The notes under the pieces are model-generated. The model ran no database searches and was not told where the DNA came from. It saw only the letters and a list, made by a program, of their open reading frames with translations. The position numbers and the translations under genes were made by a program. This document shows positions 12,211-22,001 of a stretch of 64,000 bases of DNA, one piece after another (position 1 is the stretch's first letter; each line of letters opens with the position of its first letter). The stretch is from assembly GCA_951230915.1 (NCBI GenBank), contig OX579638.1:18494696-18558695 (forward strand), in the 5' to 3' direction. This DNA comes from Antitrichia curtipendula. Its lineage: Eukaryota > Streptophyta > Bryopsida > Hypnales > Leucodontaceae.

Positions 12211-13235
12211 TATATCTCAACAGAAAATGCATGAAATTTGTTCAGTTGAGATGACTTTAGTAGGAACCTCAATATTTTGGTTGCACGAGCCATTTCAGGA
12301 GGTGGGCCCTTGCACCCTCTCAATTTTCTGGCCCTCTCATTTTAGGGGTTCCGGAGGCTTTTTAAAAAAAAAAAAAATTGGCAAATTTGAGGCTTGCGGC
12401 CCCAAATTACTCTAGGAGGTCCCCTTTTACACAAAACAAACCCTAAAACCCAAAATAAAAATAGGGGCAGGTTTTAACCCACCCCCCTCCTACTACATTA
12501 GCTCGTGCAACCAACCAAAATATTGAGATCCCTTCAGTAGGTCGAAGTTTCAGCTCACGAGTGCAGGTCTTCTGCTTAGCATCAAGTAAGTTACTTTGTG
12601 TAGCCATTGATAGCTAATGAAGGGCGGACATTGTTGTTTGCAAGTCAGATTGTTCACAACATGTTGTGCCTGGACTTCCAGATGCTCCAACTTTGGCAGG
12701 GTCAGAGTGAGCAAGACGCAGAGATGGTTTACTTATTTGCCCAATAACCTTGTCAAAATTGTTATATTGGTGTCAATGAGACAGCTGAAAATCAGGACTT
12801 TCGAGAAAACAAAACACTTCACAATTGCGAACTAAGGTAGTGTGCTGTAAAAGCGCCCATCTTCTTCAAACCGCCCCTATTTTTAGGTGGAGAATGGAGA
12901 TGGGGTGATCCTTAAATGGACTAGTTTAGCAATTGAATGCGTAGAAGAAAAATGATTTTTCTATTGCAAGAGCCAATCATCTCTTTACACATTGCAATTT
13001 GTGGATTTTGGAAGACCTATGGTGACACTGAATAGGTACCTATACCGTGAATTTTTGAAAATTTAAAAGTAATTAAAAAATGATTGGTAAATACAAAATC
13101 ACTTGTATTAAGTTCCACCTCTACTTTTCTTTCTCTGAAAAATGATCTAAAAATATTTTTGTTTGCGGAAGCCTGTGAAAAAGACGGACCAGCCCTTAAA
13201 TGGTTGCTTTTTTAAGAGCATGTTACCTTCGTCAT
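12211..13235. other. Intergenic; no gene seen
   Basis: No gene is supported. There is a G/C-richer patch near 12,280-12,560 with gene-like base composition. The frames at 12,227-12,415 and 12,617-12,835 are short and unrecognised. A 'gcacgagccattt' / 'agctcgtgcaaccaac' pair around 12,283 and 12,500 is inverted ('ttggttgcacgag' against 'ctcgtgcaaccaa'), so a further small inverted-repeat element at about 12,265-12,535 is possible. Confidence 0.4.
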
Positions 13236-13395
13236 AACATTCAAGAGTTGTAAGAGCAGCTGCCTTCCCTTTGACGGAATAATGTGGAATATTCCACACA
13301 CAACATTAGCTAATAAGACACGCGTCAATAATGTCAGACTTCTGCTCAGTGCCAAGGTCATGACTGCACAATCGGGTTACTGGGAAATTGAACAC
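13236..13395 (-). repeat. 160-base gene-derived repeat, copy 1
   Basis: This copy is nearly identical to 14,690-14,847 and to the reverse complement of 15,893-16,050. On the minus strand one frame of the repeat ends 'GKAAALTALECY' (clearest in the 14,690 and 15,893 copies), close to 'EAKAASLKALECYGG' in the frame at 15,739-15,927. The repeat may therefore derive from a coding exon of unknown family. It contains a GTGGAATATTCCAC palindrome. Confidence 0.5.
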
Positions 13396-13410
13396 AAGAA
13401 ATACCTTTAA

Positions 13411-13948
13411 CCCCTAAGCGCTCAAACGACCATTTTATGGTCGCTGCCCAACTTCGGGCAGATTTTTCGGGCAGAAAAAAAAAATTTAAAATTCTTTTTT
13501 TAAGTTTTTTTTAGAAGATTGAATTGTCTTTCAATATTTATATTCAAAACTAAGATCGCTACGGTCAAAAAAAATCTATAAGAGAAATAGCACAAAGAAT
13601 CTAGTATTGCCTAGTGTTGAAAAACTTACTATTTGGGGAAAGTGTTGGTGTTTTCATTACTGGATCTTATGCATTTTTTCACAAATCAATAGAAACCACA
13701 ATTTCAACCAATCAAAAAAAAATTCAATTGCTAAAGATAGAAATTGTATTTTTGGTGAATTTTTGAAGTTATATATTCAAAATTCATTTGAAGAGAATCT
13801 AAGAATAATTTTATAATTTTGACCATACAGATATTTTTTTCTTTTTATGCTTCACATTATCTATTTTAATGCAAACTTCAAAAAAGTTGTAGAACTTATA
13901 TTTTATAACACATTTGTATTTTGTCCAAACCCATTGGGCTTTTAGGGG
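13411..13948. mobile_element. TTAA-bounded MITE (related to family A)
   Basis: TTAA stands at 13,407-13,410 and 13,949-13,952, and the ends read CCCCTAAGCG... and ...CTTTTAGGGG. The 538-base interior differs from family A proper. The corresponding segment at 14,848-14,900 lacks it, so it looks like an insertion after the segmental duplication. Confidence 0.7.
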
Positions 13949-14035
13949 TTAAACAAGTAACAATCAATTCATGTCAAACATTTCACTGCTTGAAATCCAT
14001 CACATTGCTTTGTAAGCCATTCATGTTTTGTGATC

Positions 14036-14650
14036 TGGAATTAGAAGACAATTCTTTATGAACATATGGGGTGGTAGGAGGTAGAACAACCCATGTCGGA
14101 TATGTAATTTAGAGTTTGTAATTTCAAAAACCGCTCGTAGTTAAGTCTAAAGTAGGAATTGTGTTAAAACTATAATTTTAGACCTCATTTAGGCATAGTA
14201 AAATAACTTTTTTCAAAATACTTTGAACTAAAATAAGTTGGAGAATCAATTAAAATTTCATCTCCAAAAATCCGTTTGAGATTTTAATCTTCCACTCAAA
14301 AGTTATAGACAAATTTCATAGAGGGGTTTGAAAGGATTTTTTTTTTACATTTTCATACATCCTCTATGAATTTTGTCCATAACTTTTGAGTGGAAGATCT
14401 AAATCTAAAACTGGTTTTTGCTGATGAAACTTATCTTGATTCCCCAACTTTTTTTAGTTCAAATGTTTTAAAGAAAAGGTATTTCACTATGCCTAAATGA
14501 GGTCTGAAATTATAATTTTAACACAATTCTGACTTTACACTTAATTATGAGCGGTTGAGAAATTACAAACTCTAAATTACATATCCCACATGGGTTGTTC
14601 TACCTCCTACCACCCCATATGTACATAAAGAATTGTCTTCTAATTTCAAA
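14036..14650. repeat. Fold-back element, copy 1
   Basis: Two arms of about 290 bases are inverted copies. The left arm carries GGTAGGAGGTAGAACAACCC and ACCTCATTTAGGCATAGT; the right arm carries the reverse complements. A short loop lies near 14,330-14,360. The outer arms include ATTAGAAGACAATTCTTTATG on both sides. There is no coding frame. Transcribed, it would form a long hairpin. Confidence 0.85.
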
Positions 14651-14689
14651 TCACAAAAGTTTATTGGCTTACTGAGCAATGTGACATAA

Positions 14690-14847
14690 CATTCAAGAGC
14701 TGTGAGAGCAGCTGCCTTCCCTCTGACGGAATGATGTGGTATATTCCGCATCCAACATTAGCTAATAAGCCACGCGTCAATAATGTCAGACTTCTGCTCA
14801 GTGCCAAGGTCATGACTGCAGAATCGGGTTACTGGGAAATTGAACAC
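14690..14847 (-). repeat. 160-base gene-derived repeat, copy 2
   Basis: Same sequence as 13,236-13,395 with a few substitutions. It stands immediately before the second fold-back, so repeat plus fold-back were duplicated as one unit. Confidence 0.55.
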
Positions 14848-14968
14848 TTTCATTTTCACCAAAACTCAAAAAACGGCTTAAAAAAAATGTCAAACAATTC
14901 AGTAAGGCCAATAATTCCAATGTCTGAATTCCCTTGTACAGCATTGTATGCCATTCATGTTTAGTGAT

Positions 14969-15581
14969 TTGGAATTAGAAGACAATTCTTTATGTACATT
15001 TGGGGTGGTAGGAGATAGAACAACCCATGTGGGATATGTACTTTAGAGTTTGTAATTTCTCAACCGCTCATAGTTAAGTCTAAAGTAGGAATTGTGTTAA
15101 AATTATAATTTCAGACCTCATTTAGGCATAGTGGAATACCTTTTTTCAAAATACTTTGACCTAAAATAAGTTGGAGAATCAAGTTAAATTTCATCTCCAA
15201 AAATCCTTTTGAGATTTTAATCTTCCACTCAAAAGTTATAGACAAATTTCATAGAGGGGTTTGAAAGGATTTTTTTTTGACATTTTCATACATCCTCTTT
15301 GAAATTTGTCCATAACTTTTTTATTGGAAGATCTAAATCTAAAACGGATTTTTGGAGATGAAACTTAGCTTGATTTCCCAACTTATTTTAGTTCAAATTT
15401 TTTTGAAAAAAGGTATTTCACTATGCCTAAATGAGGTCTGGAATTATAATTTTAACACAGTTCTGACTTTAAACTTAACTATGAGCGGTTGAGAAATTAC
15501 AAACTCTAAATTACATATCCCACATGGGTTGTTCTATCTCCTACCACCACCCCAAGTGTACATAAAGAGCTTCTCTTTTCT
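14969..15581. repeat. Fold-back element, copy 2
   Basis: A second copy of the 14,036-14,650 hairpin in the same orientation, with few differences and an extra CAC in the right arm (CTACCACCACCCC). Arms are about 290 bases. Flanking bases on the left (GCCATTCATGTTT) are shared with copy 1, which shows that the duplication covers more than the hairpin. Confidence 0.85.
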
Positions 15582-15738
15582 ACGAATAAAACGAAACAAA
15601 TTATTGATGGCAAATAGTTAGATTTCATTGGTATAATATTCAATGAAGTCTTTGAGTTTTAACAGACCATCTATCTTTAAAATTATTTGTTTGTATATTT
15701 TGTCCTAGAATTAGCCAAAAAAATAGATCGCACCATAA

Positions 15739-16050
15739 ATGTACTGCCATTGTCTCTGTCCTGAAGCATACATTAATAACATGTGGATGCATTTCGTGGA
15801 TGAAGACTTCAGAGAGGCAAAGGCAGCCTCTCTGAAGGCTCTTGAATGTTATGGAGGGAATTCAGACATTGAAATTACTGACACTGAAGGTGTTCAATTT
15901 CCCAGCATCCCAATTTTGCAGTCATGACCTTGGCACTGAGCAGAAGTCTAACATTATTGACGCTTGGCTTATTACCTATTGTGTGGTGTGGAATATTCCA
16001 CATCATTCTGTCAGGGGCAAGGCAGCTGCTCTCACAGCTCATAAATGTTA
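15739..16050. other. Possible exon relic joined to the 160-base repeat (inverted copy 3)
   Basis: The plus-strand frame 15,739-15,927 reads '...MHFVDEDFREAKAASLKALE', followed by 'CYGGNSDIEITDTEGVQFPS'. It has better codon-like composition than its surroundings. Bases 15,893-16,050 are the 160-base repeat in plus orientation, where 'GKAAALTAHKCY' echoes the same motif. I do not recognise the family. It may be a captured exon fragment or an old transposon gene. Confidence 0.35.
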
Positions 16051-16096
16051 TGCCCCCTTCCCCCTGCCCTCTTGTATTTTTCAGAAAGGAATGCAT

Positions 16097-16750
16097 TTGA
16101 CAAACAATATGGGATAAAGAACATCCCGTATCTTGTATCCGTACCCGTATTCATATCCAGTATTGTACCATACATGTATCTATATCCACATTCAATATTT
16201 ACTATGTATTCATATATAATATTGTATCCATATCTAATATTCATTTTGGTGTCCGTATCTGTATTGATATTTGGACGGCTCAAATTAAATCTCACAAAAT
16301 CAACGGCTTGTGATTTTCTAAGAAATCAACATCGATTTCAAATGTAAACATTTTTTTAAAACAAACAATTAACGGCCTTTAAATATTTTGAGAAAGGAGT
16401 GGTGACAACTAATACAAACCAAGGGTGACAGCCTCTTTTCACTGGATTGTATTATTTGTAGATGTATTATGAGTAGACAGTGACTCAGAGTACTCATTTT
16501 GAATTAAGTGATTAATTCAAAATGTAATTAATTTTTATTTTACTTCTCCCTCACCCCATCCCATCCCCTTTGAATCATACTTATATTTTTTAGACCAACC
16601 TATATGGGCAAACAATATGGGTTAATGCTTTATATATTCTGTATTTGTATTTCTTGTATGTATCTATATCTATATCATACGGTATCCCCTACAAATATAT
16701 CAAAATGTTCATATTCTGTATCCGTATCCATATCCGCATTTCTTTTCAAG
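16097..16750. repeat. Degenerate TATCCR hexamer-like tracts, duplicated
   Basis: Two tracts (about 16,120-16,265 and 16,620-16,740) are rich in TATCCGTATC / TATCCATATC units. Each begins with ACAAACAATATGGG (or CAAACAATATGGGTTAATG) and is followed by similar 'tcttttcact' sequence. They look like an old tandem duplication of about 0.5 kb. The open frame here is driven by the repeat. Confidence 0.55.
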
Positions 16751-17122
16751 ATCAATGGTGTCAAAGTGTGTGTTATTAATTGAAACCAAGTGTGTTGCAT
16801 CTTTTCACTAGATAGTTATCTACGCAAGTCTTGCTTACACCTCTTGCTAATGTGATTAATTTTTTGAGTGCCTGAATATTGGTAGATGAATTTGTTGTTG
16901 GTATCAAGGGTCAATATATTAGACATGATTAAGGAGGGCACCCCCTAAAGTGCCATTTTTTGCCACTATGTCTAGTTTCTATTATTATACTAGTCAAATT
17001 TTCATATTTTCTTGTTGACAAGTGAAAGGAAGTTCCATTGCACCAAATAAAAATTTCCAATGTTTTTGCCAGGGATAAAATACAGGACAATAAAGGGGTC
17101 AATCCTCCTTGGCCATATAAAA

Positions 17123-17412
17123 GGCCATGCTTGGTCTAACTTAGAGTTTGGATGTATCAACCATCATTCTGGCCATGCTTGGTCTAACTCACAGTTTGGA
17201 CGTTGGAACTATTGGTCCAGACATGTTGGTCTAACTTAGAGAGCTCGGACGTTGGAACCATCGGTCTGGCCATGCTTGGTCTAACTCAGAGTTTGGACGT
17301 TGGAACCATTGGTCCAGACATGTTGGTCTAACTTAGAGAGTTTGAACGTTGGAACCATTGGTCTGGCCATGTTTGGTCTAACTTAGAGTTTGGACGTTCA
17401 AACCATCGGTCT
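17123..17412. repeat. Six-copy 48/49-base tandem repeat with dimeric order
   Basis: Six units start GGCCATGCTTGGTCTAAC or AGACATGTTGGTCTAAC. The last five run A-B-A-B-A, giving a higher-order period near 97 bases. Units end in 'ttggaaccattggtc(c/t)'. Substitutions fall between types more than within them. There is no spacer variation of the CRISPR kind and no nearby cas-like gene. Confidence 0.85.
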
Positions 17413-17880
17413 TTTAGTGTGGGATACTATGTTAAGCTTCCTGTTTGACAAAGTATGCCGTACTCGGTCCATGAACAAAAAGAAGAAGCTTGACTGTTCT
17501 AGGTTGGCCTGGACCATGACAATGACACCCAAGAGTGTCTGGCAACGCAAACTAGTGGTCAAATGGGCGGTGGAAAAGTAGGTTGGAATGCACATAGATT
17601 GAGGATGAATGAGGAGCCAACTATATGATTGCCATTCTGGCAACGCCGAGGAAAACGTTGCAGATTGAAGTCGAGTGGTCTGGGCTACCTTACTCAAAAA
17701 CAAGCCGGACCTTCCTTCCTTGCTGGATGTTGCATGAAAGTTCAGGTAAGCTGTTACACTCAAATTTTTGTAATGTTATGTCGTCAGTTGGGGAACTTAT
17801 GATTGCCATCCTCACTGTCTAGCTATGGACCACAGTTGGGCCGGAGGAGGCTTCGAACTGACTAGTAACTGAGGTGGGTA
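17413..17880. other. Unassigned, GC-richer stretch with short ORFs
   Basis: Frames at 17,390-17,581 (+), 17,625-17,822 (+) and 17,763-17,398 (-) overlap. I recognise none of them. Composition is more gene-like than the surroundings, so an old coding fragment is possible, but no splice-consistent model emerged. Confidence 0.3.
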
Positions 17881-18300
17881 AGGTAGGAGGTCCATAAAGT
17901 GCCCATTTAAGATCTGAAACTGAATTTGGGGAGATGAAACTTCTTGAAATTAATTTTCCTTGAAAGGCAAATGGAATTGGCATCTAACCCAAGTTGTTTT
18001 GTATTTTTTGGAACATGATGGAATTAGTTATGATTTTCTGAAGTTGAAATGTAGTGGGCTCTAAAATTGCCCATTTAAGATCTGAAACTGAGTTTGGAGA
18101 GATGAAACTTCTTGACATTAATTTTCCTTGAAAGGCAAATGGGATTGGCATCTAACCCAAGTTGTTTCATATTTTTTGGAACATGATGGAATTAGTTATG
18201 AATTTCTGAAGTTGAAATGCAGTGGGCTCTAAAATTACCCACCTCTTGAAAATGTGAACTATTTGTGCATTGCTGGTACAATGAAATAGAAACATGTACA
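17881..18300. mobile_element. AGGTAGGAGG-type MITE (family C) with internal duplication
   Basis: The element starts AGGTAGGAGGTCCATAAAG after TA. Bases about 17,898-18,065 and 18,066-18,235 are two direct copies of the same segment ('CCATTTAAGATCTGAAACTG' to 'GTGGGCTCTAAAATT'). Related copies lie at 40,240-40,720, 47,751-48,071 and 58,997-59,280. The right border is uncertain. Confidence 0.65.
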
Positions 18301-18575
18301 AATAGTGTACGTTTGAGGGACTGGGAGGTTTTAAAATTTTCCAAAGGGTAGAAAATTCTAGTGAACTTGAATGCTTATATCTTGCAATCCAAAGGGTAGA
18401 AATTTCTGAAATTTTTACCACATGTTCTCAAGTCAGCATACAAAATCCTATAATTACATTTGTCAAAAAAAACTTTTTTCAAAAATTTGGTACTTGTATT
18501 AGGAATGGCAGTTTGGGAGCATTTTGGGAGAAAACATAGTCAAGGAACTTAAGGGATTAATCTAAGATGGGATTA
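18300..18575. mobile_element. Truncated family A end
   Basis: The sequence matches the terminal 250 bases of family A: 'TATCTTGCAATCCA', 'GGTACTTGTATTAGGAATGG', 'GGCAGTTTGGGAGCATTTT' and 'AACATAGTCAA'. The end reads CTTAAGGGATTAA. The rest of the element is absent. Confidence 0.65.
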
Positions 18576-19688
18576 AAGTCAATTACTTCTTAATCCTTTA
18601 ATCATAGATGAAAGTGGGCCCCACAACAAAGAAAATTGTCAAAATACTCCAATTATTGGACCAATAGGTGCATTATTTCTTTCTACTATGAATATTGAAG
18701 TCATCCATTGGATCATTTTCGTGCACGACATACTTTAAGGGTTAAAGAACTTTGTTTTTCATTTTATTTTTTGAAAATTGGCAAAAAAATAGGATAACAA
18801 AAATGACAACCTTTAAAGAATGGTATCTAAAAATCCAATCGTTCTTATGGATAGAAAATATGATTGTTTGTCTTTGGAAAAATATGGGGACTGAAATCTA
18901 CCATCGAAGTTGAGAGGTAACAAAATGCATTTATTCAAAAAATTAGTTTGCTAGATCAGAACCATAATTGTCATAATGCCTCCATGTTATTGTTCAATAA
19001 AGATATACTTAAGCCTACTTGAGTCTGTTTCCTATATGACCATATGTGACTACATAGGTTTGGGAAGTGAATTGGAAGGGGCTTTCAATGGATATAGTTT
19101 GAAGTCTTGTGACCCATAATTTTAGCTCTAAGCACTTCAATAGTGATAAATTACAAGATTAATTTTGGTTAATAAATTAAATTATTATAATTTATATAAA
19201 CTAAAAATTATACATTTCAAAATAATTCAAAATAAATAAATTCTCCCTATTTTTTTAGATAAACTATTTTCACTTCTTACAAATATTGGGATTTTATTTG
19301 TTAATTATAAATTAAAACATATCAATTTTGTTTTGATAGTGGAAATTAGATCAAGTAGAGGTCATAGCAAAGGTCATGAAGTTATATTGGAGTGTTATAT
19401 ATATATAATTCAAGAATTTTTTTGGGCACTTAGCCCCTAAATGCTTAAGGCCTTTTTTAAGGTTATCTACTCTACAATTTTTATAAATGAATTTTTAATA
19501 TGATTTTTTCTCCAAGATCTAGTGTATTTGAGGCTTACTTCCAAGGGCCCTCAACACTACGAAAAGTCAAGATTGAAATGGACACCCTTGCACTTAATTT
19601 TGAATAGAAAAATCATAATCAATCATTTTCAAAATTGTATTTTTGGTATTAAAACTAGACTTTATAAAGAATTTTTCAAAATTATAAA
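18576..19688. other. AT-rich spacer; no gene seen
   Basis: No gene is supported. A block at about 19,470-19,670 ('TTTTTTCTCCAAGATCTAGTGTATTTG') recurs at 53,880-54,070, so part of this spacer is an old dispersed element of the 53,551-54,196 type. Confidence 0.5.
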
Positions 19689-19692
19689 CTAG

Positions 19693-20619
19693 TTAACCTC
19701 TAAAGTCCCAAAGCGTTTTTTTCCATCAAAAACCACTCAAAGCTACCACTTCTATTGCAAAGAGCAAAAAACTTTAAAAATTGTTTATTTTAGATATCTA
19801 ACCATAGGATCTTGTACTACACTAGACTATAAATGTGTTGAAATTTTTTCAGAAACTCTGACCATATAGATCACAAGGTATTTGTATTTAAAGTGAAAAA
19901 ACCTAGTTTTTTTTACACCTGGCTCAATGAGATTTTTTGGCTCTAAATCTTCTTAACTTAAATTTTTTTATACTACTAATTTTGATTTTCTAATTTTTTC
20001 TACTCAATGATTGAGCTCAAAATCTAGGAAAAAACATTCAACAAAAAATCACTTAATTTTATTTCATTAAAAAATTGTTAAGTAGAAGTAAGTTGAAGAC
20101 TAAAGGGATAATTAAATCGATATTAGCACTAAGATGGACTGAAACACAATAATTCCAATGGTGAAATTTTTTGAGCAAACAAGTTTAACTTTGCCTAGTA
20201 ATTATTTTTGAAAATTGAAAAAATTGCATTCAAAATGAATTTTGTAAGTTATTTTTTCAAGAAGATGCTTAGATTGCTCCCAAAACAAGATTGTTCATAA
20301 CTTTCTCATCACTAGTCCAAATAGAATGAATCAAAGCTTCAAACGTAGATAAAAATATGATCTTTGAGGGAAAAAAAATTTAAATAAAAAAAAAAAAAAA
20401 ATTGTGATTTTTTTGGGCTGCCCCTTGAGTTGCTTTTTGGACTCATTGTGGTATAACTTTTGCTGGGCACCAATTGAAATAAAATTTATATTTCCAGAAA
20501 TTTAATCTGATTTCCTACCTTCAAAAGAAGTTTAAGAAAATCATGTCAAAATTGAGATCACATAAGCCTACCTAAAATTCCAACCCCCCCCCTACAAAGA
20601 CTTTGGGGCTTTAGGGGGT
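19693..20619. mobile_element. TTAA-type element, diverged family A relative
   Basis: The left end is TTAACCTCTAAAGTCCC and the right end GACTTTGGGGCTTTAGGGGG. The interior shares 'ATTGCAAAGAGCAAAAAA' and 'GATCTTGTACTACACTAG' with the 55,583, 58,023 and 60,659 copies. The right TTAA is mutated to GTAA. No transposase is present. Confidence 0.7.
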
Positions 20620-20759
20620 AAAATAGCAATTTGCTTAGATTTTATTTAACTTCAAAGTATTGTCAACACCAAAATTTGGTGCCTCGGGCATTTAGAGGTT
20701 TAAGGGTTAAAATTAACTCGAGTTACTTCAGGATTTAGAGTAAGATCCGACTCAAACCT

Positions 20760-22001
20760 CTCACCCACTCATGGATGAAAACACCGAACACATCACGAAA
20801 AACACAATTATTCATCCAAAACTCATCGTCCCCCCGCACTGACCCTACCAAAGCCTTTTCCTACCAAACTGGAATCCAACGCGAAGAAGAAACAACGCCT
20901 CTCCCGCACTTCCCTCCGACAGATTTACCAATTGCGGACTTTCAGAACCAAAAAACAAGGCCGATCGCAAAAGGAGGCACACAAGTTCTGTGATACTTAC
21001 AAGTGTGCAGCAACAAGTTCCACCCAAAAATCCAGTTGGTCCTGCCACAGGGAATCCATGGTCGCACAGTTCAGTTTTCCCGTGCTTGCAATCGCCGCAT
21101 TGAATTGGTCAATCTCAAGTGTCTGATTGAGACTCGTCAAGGATGGAGAAGAGCAGTGAATTGTATTGAATTGAATTGTCTGGAGGTAGCTTGGTCTTCA
21201 TGTAATGAGTGACAGTTTGATTTCGTCTTCGTCGAGAGAAGCTGTTGACCGAGCGGTGATTGAGTGCGATTCAAGACGACTTGTACATTTTGGTCGGTTC
21301 GTTTGGGGTTCGACAGTTGCAGTTTCAGTACGAGAGAGAGAGAGGTTGTTTCAAAAATGACATTCCGACCAGAATTGGTGTTCTTTTTCTGTTGAACTGC
21401 TTTGGGGGGATATGTAACTCCCTTGTGCTTGGGAATTTTACCTGCAAGACGAAGTCTACCTTGTTCTTGTTCTTATTCTTGTTGTTCTTGTTCTTGTTAC
21501 CCCTGTTTGTGAGCCCGTCTTCTGTTGGCGTTTCGTAATTGAGCTTCCATGGCTGCTCATCCGAGGTCTGGTGTCTGTTGTTGAGAGAAAATTTCCTGTG
21601 GTCTTTTAGGAACTTGAGAATTGAGAAGCTGTGTTGGATCTCCGTCCTGTGGCGAAAGCCGTTCAAGAGCGATTAGTTGTGTTTTCTGCAGTTGTCAAGT
21701 TGCTTAATTTCCGAGGTTGCGATTCGTACTCTCACTGCAGAATGATATGAACGTATTGGTGCGCATCGTGCTGCAATCTTGGTGTCTGTAACTCTGGTAC
21801 CCGACATGCAGTGGAGTGGAGGATAGTCATTCAATATGCTTTACGTTTGGTTCTGTTTACGAGGAGAATTTTCTGCTCTTGGCAAGAAAGTTGGGACGCT
21901 GAGTGCGGATCTTTAGTCACCTGTGCCTAATTTATATTGGCTGTTGTTCCATCCCATGGTGTCTTTAGTTGAAGCACTTGGAAAGGTTTAGGGTTACGGT
22001 G
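20760..22001 (+). promoter_or_regulatory. Likely promoter and 5' leader of the RME-8-like gene
   Basis: The base composition changes sharply at about 20,760, and transposon sequence stops. The stretch holds a GAGAGAGAGAG run near 21,333-21,344 and a TTCTTG-rich pyrimidine tract near 21,465-21,500; both are common in plant 5' regions. I find no convincing TATA box, and the transcription start cannot be set. An in-frame stop (TAG, 21,966-21,968) lies just before the first in-frame ATG at 22,002. Confidence 0.5.

Noticed and set aside
17123..17412. CRISPR-like array
   Set aside because: Units are contiguous without unique spacers, the genome is a plant nuclear one, and no cas gene is near.
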